Source: Marinobacter denitrificans (GTDB taxonomy: Bacteria; Pseudomonadota; Gammaproteobacteria; Pseudomonadales; Oleiphilaceae). From it: 64,000 nucleotides of DNA. The notes under the pieces are model-generated. The model was not told the DNA's origin, did not search any database, and worked only from the letters and a program-made list of their open reading frames with translations. A program made the translations under genes and the position numbers. The stretch's first letter is position 1; each line of letters opens with the position of its first letter. Where the stretch lies: positions 372,001 through 436,000 of the forward strand of contig NZ_VMHN01000001.1 in assembly GCF_008795955.1 (NCBI RefSeq), read 5' to 3'. Of this stretch, positions 37,492 to 46,637 are shown piece by piece.

Positions 37492-38016
37492 TCACACTCC
37501 CGGGGGGTACTTTTCAAACATGTCTGCGACGATTTCATCGATCAACTCGCGCCGTGACTCTGACGACTGGTTTTCATTGAGGTAACGGCGACTGGCGGCT
37601 CGCCATACTACGCGGTCGGTGCCGGTATCAACCAGCTCAACAACAAGCTTGCCTTCCTCTATTTCCCGGATCGGTGGCGCTGAGGAAAGCCCCCAGCCAA
37701 AGTTGCCACTACCGAAACCAAAGCCAAGGCCAACGCCACTGCGCTCGAGCCGTTCTTCTTCAACAATCTGCCAGGCGACGAGCAGGTCTGCTTCGTTTTG
37801 CTCAACCTTGCGCATGGACTTGCGGTTGAGTTCCCGCTCAACCGCGGTTTCGATGCGACCACCGTCGAGGGACGTGAAACTCTCACCCTCAGCCTTTGGG
37901 GCAAAAGCCCAGGACGCGTAATTGCCGAAAACTGCGCCGGAGTCATAATCCGTCACAACGTTGCTGGCGCACCCGGCCAAAGCCAACATCAACAAGGAAA
38001 CAAGGATAACTCTCAT
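37492..38016 (-). CDS. DUF4136 lipoprotein
   Basis: A 174-residue precursor with lipobox LAGC (Cys15). The mature protein has the DUF4136 arrangement: VTDYDSGAVFGNYASWAF, then IETAVERELNRKSM, a Gly/Phe-rich turn (GFGFGSGNFGWG) and VVELVDTGTDRVVWRA. It is expected at the outer membrane; role unknown. It sits in a same-strand series yigZ, this gene, yciH, but with gaps of about 40-80 bases, so cotranscription is uncertain. Confidence 0.87.
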   Translation of the reverse strand: MRVILVSLLMLALAGCASNVVTDYDSGAVFGNYASWAFAPKAEGESFTSLDGGRIETAVERELNRKSMRKVEQNEADLLVAWQIVEEERLERSGVGLGFGFGSGNFGWGLSSAPPIREIEEGKLVVELVDTGTDRVVWRAASRRYLNENQSSESRRELIDEIVADMFEKYPPGV

Positions 38017-38093
38017 GATTACATCTGCCCTTCTTCGTATTGTCTGTGTTCAGTATACGCACAGTAGACGCGCGGAGTTTCGGTAAACGTTCC

Positions 38094-38699
38094 CTAGCTT
38101 TCAAAACTGTAATCCAGTCCGCGGGCGTCACAAAATGCGCAGAGGTCACTGTCCCGGTCGACGGGCATGGTGATTTCCGCTGTCACCCGGGCACTGTAGT
38201 CGACCCGTTCAACCTGGGCCTGGTTCAGCTCGCACCAGTGCCGGAGCGGCTGTTCATCGGCGAAGCTCATGGTAACGGTCACCCGCGATAACGGTTGCTG
38301 GATCACGCGGCCCACTGCAGACAGCACAGCCTCGGTGGCGGCGGCATAGGCTCTGACAAGGCCTCCGGCTCCCAGTTTGATCCCACCGAAGTACCGGATG
38401 ACCAGCACCAGAACATCGCCCATATCCTTGTGCTGTATCACACTGAGGATGGGCTTTCCTGCGGTTCCCGAGGGCTCACCGTCATCATTCATGGCGGCCT
38501 CGGCAGCCGCACCGGGTCGGCCGATCTGATAGGCCCAACAGATATGGCGGGCATCAGGGTGGTCCTTATGGGCCTGCTCCAGCCAGGCCTTGACCTCATC
38601 GCGGGAGGTGACCGGTACAACCCGCGCTATAAAGCGGCTCTTTTTTACTTCGGTTTCCCGCTCCAGAAAACCTGCCGGTACTGGATAATCCCTGGACAT
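38094..38699 (-). CDS. yigZ: IMPACT-family protein YigZ
   Basis: A 201-residue protein with the UPF0029/IMPACT N-terminal domain: EVKKSRFIARVVPV, ARHICWAYQIG, NDDGEPSGTAGKPIL and VLVIRYFGGIKLGAGGLVRAY. The DUF1949 C-terminal half follows. These are highly typical of YigZ, a putative translation- or amino-acid-stress factor of unknown mechanism. It begins seven bases after the kinase stop codon and may be cotranscribed with the two-component pair. Confidence 0.95.
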   Translation of the reverse strand: MSRDYPVPAGFLERETEVKKSRFIARVVPVTSRDEVKAWLEQAHKDHPDARHICWAYQIGRPGAAAEAAMNDDGEPSGTAGKPILSVIQHKDMGDVLVLVIRYFGGIKLGAGGLVRAYAAATEAVLSAVGRVIQQPLSRVTVTMSFADEQPLRHWCELNQAQVERVDYSARVTAEITMPVDRDSDLCAFCDARGLDYSFES

Positions 38700-38706
38700 G
38701 GGCTTC

Positions 38707-40032
38707 TCAGTTCGCTCCGGTGAAGATGGGAAGCCGCAGCACGACCACCAGACCGCCGGGATCGGCGTTGAAGGCTTCTATCTGGCCATCGTGAATGGCC
38801 ACGATATCCCGGGCAATGGCAAGACCAAGGCCCCAGCCCTTGCCACCACGGGATTTGTCAGCGCGGTAGAAAGGCTCGAACAAATGGGGCAATACTTCAT
38901 CCGGTACTCCGGGTCCCTCGTCGCGAATCTCCAACACCAGTTGCTGGTGCTGCGAATGCATGGCGACATGTACTTTCCTGCCCGGAGGAGTGTGATCCAG
39001 TGCATTCTGCAGAACATTGTCGAACGCGCGCTGCAGCAGCCCCGGCTCCCCGAGCACAGAAGCATGCCGGCAATCCGGGCTGATGGTCAGCAGGCAGTCA
39101 ACGCCCCGGTGTTCTGCATAATCGGCTGCATCCTTGAGCACATCGTTGATGACCCTGACCGGCTGAACGCCGTCACGCTGAATGTCGGCGCCCTGCTCGG
39201 ATACCCGATACAGGGTCAGTATCTGGGATGTCATCGCTTCCAGTCGCTCGTTCTGGCGCAGGATTGAGGCCATCAGATCCTCATCCGCCCCACTCTCGCT
39301 GGCCAGCTCAATGGCAATCCGCTGTCGCGTAAGCGGCGTGCGCAGGTCATGGGAGATATCCCGCAGCAAATGGGTCTGGCGATCCAACAGATTGCACAGC
39401 TGCTCGGTCATGGCATTAAACGCCGTCGCCAGGGCGCCCACTTCATCCCGACGGCGGGCAATGCCTTCGCTCACACGTAAGGTATTATCGCCACCGGCAA
39501 TGGCCCGTGCCGTTGATTCCATATGCTTCAGGGGGCGCGACACCAGCCGCGCTACCCATACGCAAGCCAGGGTTATGATGACAAAAGCCAAAGCAAGCTC
39601 CAGCCACTGAAACACCCGGGGGCTCAGCCATGCGTCTCCGTTCAGACGTGGCCAGGCAACAAGCCGGTAGCCATCAGCCACCTCAATAACAGCCGGCCGC
39701 TGCTGATACCAGCCGACAGACTCCATGCGTTCCCGAATGGATTCCGGCAGGCTGCCGTCATCGTTCCCGGCCTCAATGAGGAACAAGTGCAGATCCAGTT
39801 CGCTGCCACGCTCTTTCAGGAAACGCCAGGCGTCGCCCCGGCCCTGGTTTTCACGCACCGCCAGCGCCTCGGCCGCAAGCTCCTGCAAACCTGCCTGGCG
39901 CTCGATGGCCTGCCTTTCCCGGTCTTTCAGGGTGTAGGTCACCAGGTTGCCGACAATCATGGTCAGAGCCATGGCAAGCCAGATGGAAATGAATATCCGC
40001 CAGAACAGCGGGAATCTCAGCCCCCGGCTCAC
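38707..40032 (-). CDS. Membrane sensor histidine kinase (CpxA-like)
   Basis: A 441-residue kinase with TM1 (ISIWLAMALTMIVGNLVTY), a periplasmic loop of about 105 residues, TM2 (LALAFVIITLACVWVARLV), a HAMP domain (RPLKHMESTARAIAGGD), HisKA with His228 in RDISHDLRTPLTRQRI, and HATPase motifs including GGKGWGLGLAIARDI. The layout and partner resemble CpxA, which senses envelope stress, but the sensor loop is not conserved enough by eye to assign a signal. It overlaps the regulator stop by ATGA. Confidence 0.92.
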   Translation of the reverse strand: MSRGLRFPLFWRIFISIWLAMALTMIVGNLVTYTLKDRERQAIERQAGLQELAAEALAVRENQGRGDAWRFLKERGSELDLHLFLIEAGNDDGSLPESIRERMESVGWYQQRPAVIEVADGYRLVAWPRLNGDAWLSPRVFQWLELALAFVIITLACVWVARLVSRPLKHMESTARAIAGGDNTLRVSEGIARRRDEVGALATAFNAMTEQLCNLLDRQTHLLRDISHDLRTPLTRQRIAIELASESGADEDLMASILRQNERLEAMTSQILTLYRVSEQGADIQRDGVQPVRVINDVLKDAADYAEHRGVDCLLTISPDCRHASVLGEPGLLQRAFDNVLQNALDHTPPGRKVHVAMHSQHQQLVLEIRDEGPGVPDEVLPHLFEPFYRADKSRGGKGWGLGLAIARDIVAIHDGQIEAFNADPGGLVVVLRLPIFTGAN

Positions 40033-40715
40033 GTTGGCACCCGGTAGCTATACCCGAGCCCTCTCACTGTTTCAATTCGTGGTGGATCATCATTGCCCAG
40101 TTTCTTTCGCAGGTTGCTGATATGCATATCCAGTGTGCGATCATAAGCCTCAAGACGACGCCCCAGAGCCCACTGCATCAGGTCCGTCTTTCTCACCACG
40201 CTACCGGCATGGGCCAGCAATACCTGTAACACCTCGTACTCCGTGGCGGTAAGGTCCAGCGCTTCATCGTCCTGATAGATCCGCCGGTGTACGGGTTCCA
40301 CCCTCACATCACCATAGGTTCTGGACTCATCCAGCCCGACCTGCTGATCCCACGCCACCCGCCTCAGCAGCGCCTGGAGCCGGGCGATAAGTTCACGGGG
40401 ATTACAGGGTTTGGGAATGTAGTCGTCTGCGCCAACCTCGAACCCGACGATGCGGTCCGTCTCATCGCCGCGGGCGGTCAGCAGCACCACCGGCAGGTGG
40501 GTTTTTGCCCGCAACTGCCGTAACACTTCCAGCCCACTGATGTCCGGCAGCATAATATCCAGCACGACGATGTCACAGTGCTGCCCCATGGCCAGAGACA
40601 GCCCATCCTGACCATTCGAGGCCTCACGCACCGTGAACCCCTGATTGGCCAGATAGCGGGACAAGAGCTCCCGCAGTTCCTCGTCGTCTTCCACCAACAA
40701 CACCCGGTTCTGCAT
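40029..40715 (-). CDS. OmpR/CpxR-family response regulator
   Basis: A 228-residue regulator with a receiver domain (Asp53 in VVLDIMLPDISG, switch Lys in DDYIPKPCNP) and a winged-helix C-terminus (LTATEYEVLQVLLAHAG; DMHISNLRKKL; RIETVRGLGYSY). LLTARGDETDRIVGFEVGAD and ALGRRLEAYDRTLDMHISN closely follow CpxR. It is the first gene of the pair and, through coupling, sets kinase synthesis. A CpxR-like half-site pair upstream suggests autoregulation. Confidence 0.93.
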   Translation of the reverse strand: MQNRVLLVEDDEELRELLSRYLANQGFTVREASNGQDGLSLAMGQHCDIVVLDIMLPDISGLEVLRQLRAKTHLPVVLLTARGDETDRIVGFEVGADDYIPKPCNPRELIARLQALLRRVAWDQQVGLDESRTYGDVRVEPVHRRIYQDDEALDLTATEYEVLQVLLAHAGSVVRKTDLMQWALGRRLEAYDRTLDMHISNLRKKLGNDDPPRIETVRGLGYSYRVPT

Positions 40716-40785
40716 GGCAATCCTCCGTTGTTACTGGCAGCAGTCTACCACGACACTGCAAGGAGCCTGTTTTGTATCATTTTTC

Positions 40786-40801
40786 TTTGCATAACCTTTA
40801 C
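40786..40801 (-). promoter_or_regulatory. Possible CpxR-type box upstream of the regulator gene
   Basis: On the minus strand GTAAA (40797-40801), six bases, then GCAAA (40786-40790) approximates the CpxR box of two GTAAA copies. It lies about 70 bp before the regulator start codon. Confidence 0.35.
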
Positions 40802-40917
40802 ATGCTGCTGGTGTCTTCCGATACGTCAACAAACCAACAGAAATTTAACCCTCAATCAATGATCCGAGACGCGGTTGTAACGTATGGTAGCGGGTAAACT
40901 CATGAGCGCTCCAGACT

Positions 40918-42087
40918 ATGACGGAAACCGGTAGCCCCGAACTGACCATCCAGGCAACCCGATCAATTCGCGAGATCTCCCCGGACGACTGGAACCGGTT
41001 CGCAGGCAGTGACATACCGTTTCTCCGCCATGACTTTCTGCTGGCTCTGGAAGAGTCCGGAAGCACCACCGCTGCCACGGGGTGGAGCCCGTCTCATCTG
41101 ATGGTGTATCTGAATGACAAACTTGCAGGCGTGATACCGGCGTACCTGAAAACCCACTCAATGGGAGAGTATGTTTTTGACTGGGCCTGGGCCGAAGCCT
41201 ATCAACGCTATGGCATGGGTTACTATCCCAAATTGTTGATTGCCGTTCCGTTTACCCCTTGCCAGGGGCCGAGACTTCTGTTTTCCGAGGAGTTGCGCCG
41301 ATGGATGACTCCAGATCGCATTCATCAGGAGCTGGACGCAATCACCGGGGGCCTTGACGCCCATTCATGGCATCTGCTTTTCCCGGACACCCGGGACCAG
41401 GAATTACTGGCTATGCCGGGCGCACTTCACCGGGTCGGCTGCCAGTTCCACTGGTATAACCGGGGTTATCGGACGTTTGACGATTTCCTCGCGAGGCTGA
41501 CATCGCGAAAACGTAAAGCCATCCGTAAGGAACGAAGAATGGTCGCGGAACAGGGCATTACCTTCCGGCATTTTTCAGGCCAGGAGATGCCCGATCATGT
41601 TCTTTCGGCATTCTTTGTGTTCTATCAGGCGACCTATCTCAAGCGGGGGCAGCGGCCGTATTTGAACAAAGAATTCTTTCAGCAATTGAAGGAAAGACAA
41701 CCAGAGCAGCTCCACATTATTATGGCGGTCAAGGATGAACAAATGATTGCGGGGGCCCTGTTCCTGAGCGGTGGAGAGACCCTCTACGGCCGGTACTGGG
41801 GCTGCCTCGAGGAATTCAGCCATCTGCATTTTGAAACCTGTTATTATCAGGGGATCGAGCTGGCCATCCGGCAGGCACTGACCTGTTTCGACGCCGGCGC
41901 CCAGGGAGACCACAAACTGATTCGGGGGTTTGAGCCTGTTATAACCCATTCCTGGCACGGCGTACTTCACCCGGGTTTCCGTGAGGCCATTGCCAGATTT
42001 ACCCGGGAAGAAGCGGAGCAAGTAATGGCCTACGCCGAGGATGCTCTGGAGGCCCTGCCTTTCAGGCACGTCGAGCCGAATCAGTAG
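40918..42087 (+). CDS. COG3146-type GNAT/FemAB-like N-acyltransferase
   Basis: A 389-residue protein of the PHB-granule/peptidoglycan-recognition-like group annotated as COG3146 (DUF482). Features are the N-terminal RSIREISPDDWNRFAGSDIPF, an EYVFDWAWAEAY block, RKRKAIRKERRMV, and a C-terminal GLRG-like segment ending FEPVITHSWHGVLHPGF. The last motif, with TLYGRYWGC earlier, is diagnostic. The fold resembles GNAT acyltransferases; substrate unknown. ATG 40918 is the only sensible start, since the ATG at 40902 is closed by a stop. Confidence 0.87.
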   Translation: MTETGSPELTIQATRSIREISPDDWNRFAGSDIPFLRHDFLLALEESGSTTAATGWSPSHLMVYLNDKLAGVIPAYLKTHSMGEYVFDWAWAEAYQRYGMGYYPKLLIAVPFTPCQGPRLLFSEELRRWMTPDRIHQELDAITGGLDAHSWHLLFPDTRDQELLAMPGALHRVGCQFHWYNRGYRTFDDFLARLTSRKRKAIRKERRMVAEQGITFRHFSGQEMPDHVLSAFFVFYQATYLKRGQRPYLNKEFFQQLKERQPEQLHIIMAVKDEQMIAGALFLSGGETLYGRYWGCLEEFSHLHFETCYYQGIELAIRQALTCFDAGAQGDHKLIRGFEPVITHSWHGVLHPGFREAIARFTREEAEQVMAYAEDALEALPFRHVEPNQ

Positions 42088-42131
42088 CAGACCTCAAGTT
42101 ATACCTGACATTTTACGGAGCGCGCAGCCAT

Positions 42132-42791
42132 ATGGAACCGGACAACGTTTTAGATTTTTTCAGCGGCAATCACGTCATTCTCCTGGTCGCTGTTGCAGCG
42201 CTGATTGTTGCCATCATTTCAGTTTTCTCCAACACCACAGCCAGGCGCAAGCTGGCTGACCGCGTTGACTCGATAAAACTGCGGGTAGACAGCCTGTGGA
42301 CGGATATGGATGAGCTGCGGGTGTCGCATTTCAATGGCTCCAAACCCTCCGGTGGCTCCGGTGGTCACGACACTACTGCCACTGAGCGATTCTCTTCTGA
42401 GAAGGCCGCTTACGAAGCAATCTGGCCATTGATCTGGTCACTGCACGACAAACTTGGCATGTTTCTCCGGGCTGTAGAAGCTGACGATCAGACGGGCGAG
42501 CTTCGGCTAGAGGCACGAAACGCAGCGCTGACCGCCCGCAGCACACTGAATCGGGTACGGCCCTTCTGCCACGCCGACATTGACGAATTGATCACCCAGT
42601 TGATTGATAACCATATAAAAGCACACCTGGCCGCATGCCAGTACATGGATTTGCGTAAAGACTCCCTGTCCTCAAGCTCCAATCACGAAAGGGCCGTACA
42701 GAAAGAGAAATTCCGCATGCTCTATGATGGCCAGTCCAAGGAAATGCTGGACCAGCTGGTTTCCCATATCAGGCAGAGGATGCTTCGATAA
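42132..42791 (+). CDS. Membrane-anchored hypothetical protein
   Basis: A 219-residue protein with one N-terminal helix (about 17-36, ILLVAVAALIVAIISVFS), a short coiled coil (RRKLADRVDSIKLRVDSLW), a Ser/Gly-rich linker and a helical cytoplasmic domain of about 140 residues with conserved-looking Glu, Arg and His. I recognise no family. It follows the acyltransferase gene by 44 bases on the same strand and may be cotranscribed with it. It is convergent with the pncB-like gene. Confidence 0.75.
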   Translation: MEPDNVLDFFSGNHVILLVAVAALIVAIISVFSNTTARRKLADRVDSIKLRVDSLWTDMDELRVSHFNGSKPSGGSGGHDTTATERFSSEKAAYEAIWPLIWSLHDKLGMFLRAVEADDQTGELRLEARNAALTARSTLNRVRPFCHADIDELITQLIDNHIKAHLAACQYMDLRKDSLSSSSNHERAVQKEKFRMLYDGQSKEMLDQLVSHIRQRMLR

Positions 42792-42809
42792 GCTTCGGCT
42801 GAGGCCTTT

Positions 42810-44168
42810 TCAGGCCCGCCTGACCCTTTCCAGAGTATCCCGCTGCAAAGCCCTGAGAAAGTCACTGATTACGACGGGCACTTCACTGATGGGCGCCAGG
42901 GAGCGAATCCTCGCGGGCAGGGTGTCGATTGCCTCGCTGGCACTGACCACCTGGTCATCCAGCGATTCCATGGCACCTTCAAGCATTCGCCCTTGCTTCA
43001 TCACTGGCTTCAATAACGGGGTGCCGTCATACACCTCATCCCTGCCACTTACAACGTCCTGAACAATACAGCCGTCCGGTCCCAGACGCCGGTATATCTG
43101 TTTCGGCCCAGGGAACGACTGTTTACCTGGTGAATTTTTCATACGCGGAAGGCTGGCATACTCGGTCAGCTTGAATGCAAGTTCCAGTGCTGGCTCATCA
43201 TTCGAGACCCCAATTGCTGTACCGACGCCGAAACCGTCAATGGGGGCACCAGCAGAAAGAAGTTCCGCAATCCTGTATTCATCCAGACCACCGCTGGCCA
43301 TTATCTTTATATCCGTCAGACCGGCCTCATCCAGCATTTTGCGGCAGTCCGTGGCTTCCGTCGCAAGGTCGCCGGAATCCAGACGGATACCGCCAATGCT
43401 CACGTTCGGATCGTCCTTCAACCAATTGATGATTCGCTTCACAGCGGAGCGTGTATCGTAGGTATCAACCAGCAGCGTTGTACCCGGATAGAGATCCGCG
43501 TACACCCTGAAGGCATCGAGTTCGCCCGCACACGCCTGGACAAAACTGTGGGCCATGGTGCCATAAACGGGCATATTGAAATCCAGGCCAGCCAGGACAT
43601 TACTGGTCCCCGTCAGCCCGGCCAGACGATAGGCTCTTACAGCCCGGTGCGCGGCATCCAGCCCATGGGTTCTGCGCATACCAAAGTCGATCACCGGCCG
43701 GCCCTTGGCCGCGAATGTCAGCCGCACGGCCTTGGAAGCCAGCAATGACTCGAGATGCACGTAGTTCATCACCAGGCTTTCCAGTAGCTGAACCTCAGCG
43801 ATCGGGCCTTCGATTTCCAACAGGGGTTCCTGGGGAAACAGCGGAGTGCCCTCCGCAACCGCATGAACCGAGCCGCTGAAGCGGAAGTCTCTCAGCCAGT
43901 CCAGAAACCCGGGCTGAAACCGGTTAAGGGATGCCAGACGCTCAATGTGGTCATCCGTAAAGCAGAGGGACTCGATGACAGACACAACGCTCCGCTGTCC
44001 GCAGGCAAGAACGAAGTTCCGGTTTTCCGGGAGGTCCCGAAAGAACAGACTGAACACCGCCGTGCCATTCATGCCCTCGGTCCAGTACGCCTGGGCCATT
44101 GCCAGTTCATACAGGTCCACCATCAGTGGCAGGTCACTCTCTCTGACAAGCGGCGGTTGTCTCAGCAC
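42810..44168 (-). CDS. pncB: Nicotinate phosphoribosyltransferase
   Basis: A 452-residue NAPRTase. The N-terminus has DLYELAMAQAYW, then FSLFFRDLPENRNFVLACG. FGMRRTHGLDAAHRAVRAYRL and LVDTYDTRSAVKR are active-site blocks, and IGGIRLDSGDLATEA binds the phosphoribosyl group. It converts nicotinate and PRPP to nicotinate mononucleotide for NAD salvage. The start is GTG at 44168, three bases after the dodecin stop codon, so the two genes form an operon. An ATG 15 codons later is possible but would trim the start of the domain. Confidence 0.94.
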   Translation of the reverse strand: MLRQPPLVRESDLPLMVDLYELAMAQAYWTEGMNGTAVFSLFFRDLPENRNFVLACGQRSVVSVIESLCFTDDHIERLASLNRFQPGFLDWLRDFRFSGSVHAVAEGTPLFPQEPLLEIEGPIAEVQLLESLVMNYVHLESLLASKAVRLTFAAKGRPVIDFGMRRTHGLDAAHRAVRAYRLAGLTGTSNVLAGLDFNMPVYGTMAHSFVQACAGELDAFRVYADLYPGTTLLVDTYDTRSAVKRIINWLKDDPNVSIGGIRLDSGDLATEATDCRKMLDEAGLTDIKIMASGGLDEYRIAELLSAGAPIDGFGVGTAIGVSNDEPALELAFKLTEYASLPRMKNSPGKQSFPGPKQIYRRLGPDGCIVQDVVSGRDEVYDGTPLLKPVMKQGRMLEGAMESLDDQVVSASEAIDTLPARIRSLAPISEVPVVISDFLRALQRDTLERVRRA

Positions 44169-44171
44169 AGG

Positions 44172-44387
44172 TCAGCTTCCCTCGATGCGGAAGCCTATTT
44201 TCAGGACGACCTGATAATGTCCGACTTTACCATCAACAACATGGCCGCGAGTTTCCTGCACTTCAAACCACTCTATGTTCCGAAGGTTCTTGCTGCATTC
44301 GGCGATCGCATTTTCGATGGCATCCTCGATGCTTTTCGTCGAAGAACCAACGACTTCCACCTTCTTGTAAACATGATGGTCGGACAT
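44172..44387 (-). CDS. Dodecin
   Basis: A 71-residue protein of the dodecin family, which forms hollow dodecamers that bind flavin or CoA. YKKVEVVGSSTKSIEDAIENA opens the fold in family style, the flavin-stacking Trp is in NIEWFEVQE, and GKVGHYQVVLKIGFRIE closes it. The start is ATG 44387 with AGGAGG four to five bases upstream, inside a longer frame. It is the first gene of an operon with the nicotinate enzyme. Confidence 0.93.
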   Translation of the reverse strand: MSDHHVYKKVEVVGSSTKSIEDAIENAIAECSKNLRNIEWFEVQETRGHVVDGKVGHYQVVLKIGFRIEGS

Positions 44388-44574
44388 AGCACCTCCTGTT
44401 TTAAGGTTGGATATAGTCAGGCAAATCATTTGAATGCCTGTGATTTCAGCCTATACCAGTAAACTGGAACCAGCAAACAGCCGGGGCTTATTTGTGAAGG
44501 AACTTTAAGGAACAACTGAACTCTGACACTTCCTGTGTCGTACACTGAAGATCCCACACTTGCTCCGGACTCCA

Positions 44575-45408
44575 ATGAGAAGAATCAAGCGCTGCTTTAT
44601 CGGCATTACCCTGACACTCGCCCTGCTATTGGCAGGTCCGCTCCTCCTGGCCGCCTGCGCGGGCTTTCAGGATGCCGGTAGCTGGCGAACAGCCGATCGC
44701 TCCAGTGCGGGTATCGCCCCAAGCCCTGACCAGGAAAGCGGTGCCGTGGTTCAGGTGTATGGTGCACGGGCCTATAACTGGCGGGGTTATTTTTCATTAC
44801 ACACCTGGATCAGTACGAAAGAGGCCGGGGCCGGTCGCTACTATGTGCATGAGGTGACAGGTTGGCGCCACTATGTGGTCCAGTCCAGGCCCGACGACCC
44901 GGACCGGGCCTGGTACGGCGCCCCACCAGAGTTGATCGCGGATATTCGCGGAAAGCAGGCGGAGCGGATTATTGAACAGCTTGATGACGTGATCGCAGAG
45001 TACCCCTACCCCACGGAATATAAGGCTTGGCCCGGGCCTAACAGCAACACCTTCGTGGCCTGGGTGATCCGCCAGATCCCGGAGATGGATGTTGCTTTGC
45101 CAAATCATGCCATCGGTAAGGATTACCTGGGCAACGGTTTTGTTTCCGAGGTGCCCGGCGGAGCCGGATACCAGGTATCTCTGGGGGGCTATTTCGGACT
45201 TCTGGCGGGGGTTCGCGAAGGCCTTGAGCTGAACATCCTGGGACTTTCCCTGGGGGTCAATCCCATGGGACTTGGTATCAAGCTGCCGGGCATTGGGGAG
45301 TTGGCATTGCGCAACACCAATCCTATGGCTGAGGAGGCCGTGCAAGAATCCGAGCCCGTTGTTTCCGAGACGGCCGGGGCAGGGACGGTCTCCCAAAAAA
45401 CGCTTTGA
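44575..45408 (+). CDS. DUF3750 protein whose C-terminus runs into a repeat element
   Basis: A 277-residue protein with an N-terminal signal/anchor (ITLTLALLLAGPLLLAAC; Cys may be a lipobox residue). The DUF3750 domain has VQVYGARAYNWRGYFSLHTW, VTGWRHYVVQSRP, PYPTEYKAWPGPNSNTFV and a histidine/cysteine-free core. It is probably envelope located; function unknown. The frame opens with TTG at 44560, but ATG 44575 is preferred. The last ten codons (TVSQKTL and before) are encoded by the left arm and loop of repeat copy 2, showing that the element supplied the stop codon. Confidence 0.85.
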   Translation: MRRIKRCFIGITLTLALLLAGPLLLAACAGFQDAGSWRTADRSSAGIAPSPDQESGAVVQVYGARAYNWRGYFSLHTWISTKEAGAGRYYVHEVTGWRHYVVQSRPDDPDRAWYGAPPELIADIRGKQAERIIEQLDDVIAEYPYPTEYKAWPGPNSNTFVAWVIRQIPEMDVALPNHAIGKDYLGNGFVSEVPGGAGYQVSLGGYFGLLAGVREGLELNILGLSLGVNPMGLGIKLPGIGELALRNTNPMAEEAVQESEPVVSETAGAGTVSQKTL

Positions 45409-45478
45409 ATACGTCCCTGTACGCTTGGGCTCCGCCATCCATGGCTCCGCACATTTTTGGGAGACCGTCCCTGCCCCG
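45375..45478. repeat. 104-nt palindromic intergenic element, copy 2
   Basis: Arms 45375-45399 and 45454-45478 are perfect 25-bp inverted repeats around a 54-nt loop. The loop shares AACGCT, GAATACGTCC, TGTACGCTTG and CATCCATG with copy 1 at 23013, although the arms differ in sequence. It lies between the DUF3750 gene and azlD, and overlaps the end of the former. Confidence 0.93.
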
Positions 45479-45497
45479 ACCTGATCAGTGGTGGGCC

Positions 45498-45821
45498 TTA
45501 TAGTCCCGTGACTCCTGCATAACGGACCAGTCCAGCTACTGCAATCCCTGCTGCAATTGCCGGCAACGGCTTTTTGGTAGCCAGCATAATAACCGCCGTA
45601 ACTACCAGAGCCGCCAACGAGCCAGCGTCACCGCTGAACGCCATGGGCACAATAATGGCGATCAGCACTGAGCTGGCCATCGTATTGATAAAGCTTTCAA
45701 TTCGTGGGTTGATGGTCACGAAGGACATGAGGAAGGCGCCACCGAAGCGGGTCACCAGGGTGACCAGCGTCATGACGGCAATCAGGGCAAGAATACCGGC
45801 GGTGGTGGTTTCGACTGTCAT
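45498..45821 (-). CDS. azlD: Branched-chain amino acid exporter small subunit AzlD
   Basis: A 107-residue protein with four helices. LVTRFGGAFLMSF and the conserved Pro/Gly positions mark the AzlD family. It works with AzlC to export branched-chain amino acids and analogues. It starts within the azlC stop (ATGA). Confidence 0.92.
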   Translation of the reverse strand: MTVETTTAGILALIAVMTLVTLVTRFGGAFLMSFVTINPRIESFINTMASSVLIAIIVPMAFSGDAGSLAALVVTAVIMLATKKPLPAIAAGIAVAGLVRYAGVTGL

Positions 45822-46567
45822 GTTGAGCCCACCTCTTCACCGCCGTCTTCATTTTCGCTGTCGGGTTTCTTTTCCAGCCAGAAGAATCCGATAGCGCCCC
45901 CAGCCAAAGCCCCGACGACCACATGGGTGTTGGGGGGCAGCCATTTCCAGGCGGCCAGTGATGACACCGCGGCAACTGTCCATGCCACCAGTGTTCGTGG
46001 TGACTTGCTGCCGCCGAGAGCCATGGCGAGGAGGAAGCAGCCAAGAACCATATCCAGGCCAAGGGACTTGGGATCCTGTAGCAACCCGCCGAAGTACACG
46101 CCGAGCCAGGTTCCAACGATCCATGCCAGCCAGAGGACAAGGCCGCCACCAAGAATGACTTCCAGGTTGCGCCTGCCACTCTGGTATTCCTGGGCAGAAA
46201 CCGCCCAGTTGGCATCGGTAAGGAGCAGCAGCAGACCGTATCGGCGCCCTGGAGGCAGGTCCCTTAGCATGGGATACAGCGAGGCACCCATCAGCAGATG
46301 GCGGGAATTGATGGCAAACACCACCGCAATCAACGGAATCAGGGAAACTTCACTGCCCCACATATCCACGGCGGCAAACTGCGAGGCGCCAGCAAACACC
46401 GTGGCACTCATGAGAATGGCCTGCAGCGGCTCAAGACCTTTCTGCGTCGCCGCCAATCCGAAGGCAGCACCGAACGCCACCACGAATAACGAGATGGGAA
46501 GTAACCTGAAAAACTCGACGCGGACCTTGTCAGGTTGTAACCGGTAAGGATATGTACTGGCGTTCAT
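45818..46567 (-). CDS. azlC: Branched-chain amino acid exporter large subunit AzlC
   Basis: A 249-residue membrane protein with about six helices. FRLLPISLFVVAFGAAFG opens it, and the hallmark SATVFAGASQFAAVDMW followed by NSRHLLMGASL is present. It is the first gene of an azlCD pair. Substrate is presumed to be branched-chain amino acids. Confidence 0.93.
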   Translation of the reverse strand: MNASTYPYRLQPDKVRVEFFRLLPISLFVVAFGAAFGLAATQKGLEPLQAILMSATVFAGASQFAAVDMWGSEVSLIPLIAVVFAINSRHLLMGASLYPMLRDLPPGRRYGLLLLLTDANWAVSAQEYQSGRRNLEVILGGGLVLWLAWIVGTWLGVYFGGLLQDPKSLGLDMVLGCFLLAMALGGSKSPRTLVAWTVAAVSSLAAWKWLPPNTHVVVGALAGGAIGFFWLEKKPDSENEDGGEEVGST

Positions 46568-46637
46568 CTAAGCAAGCTAATGAAACCGGCACCATATGCG
46601 TATAGGTAAATGCCGAAGCGCGAGCAAACCGCTCTTG

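Noticed and set aside
40902..40917. Alternative start for the COG3146 gene
   Set aside because: The frame from ATG 40902 meets a stop after ten codons.
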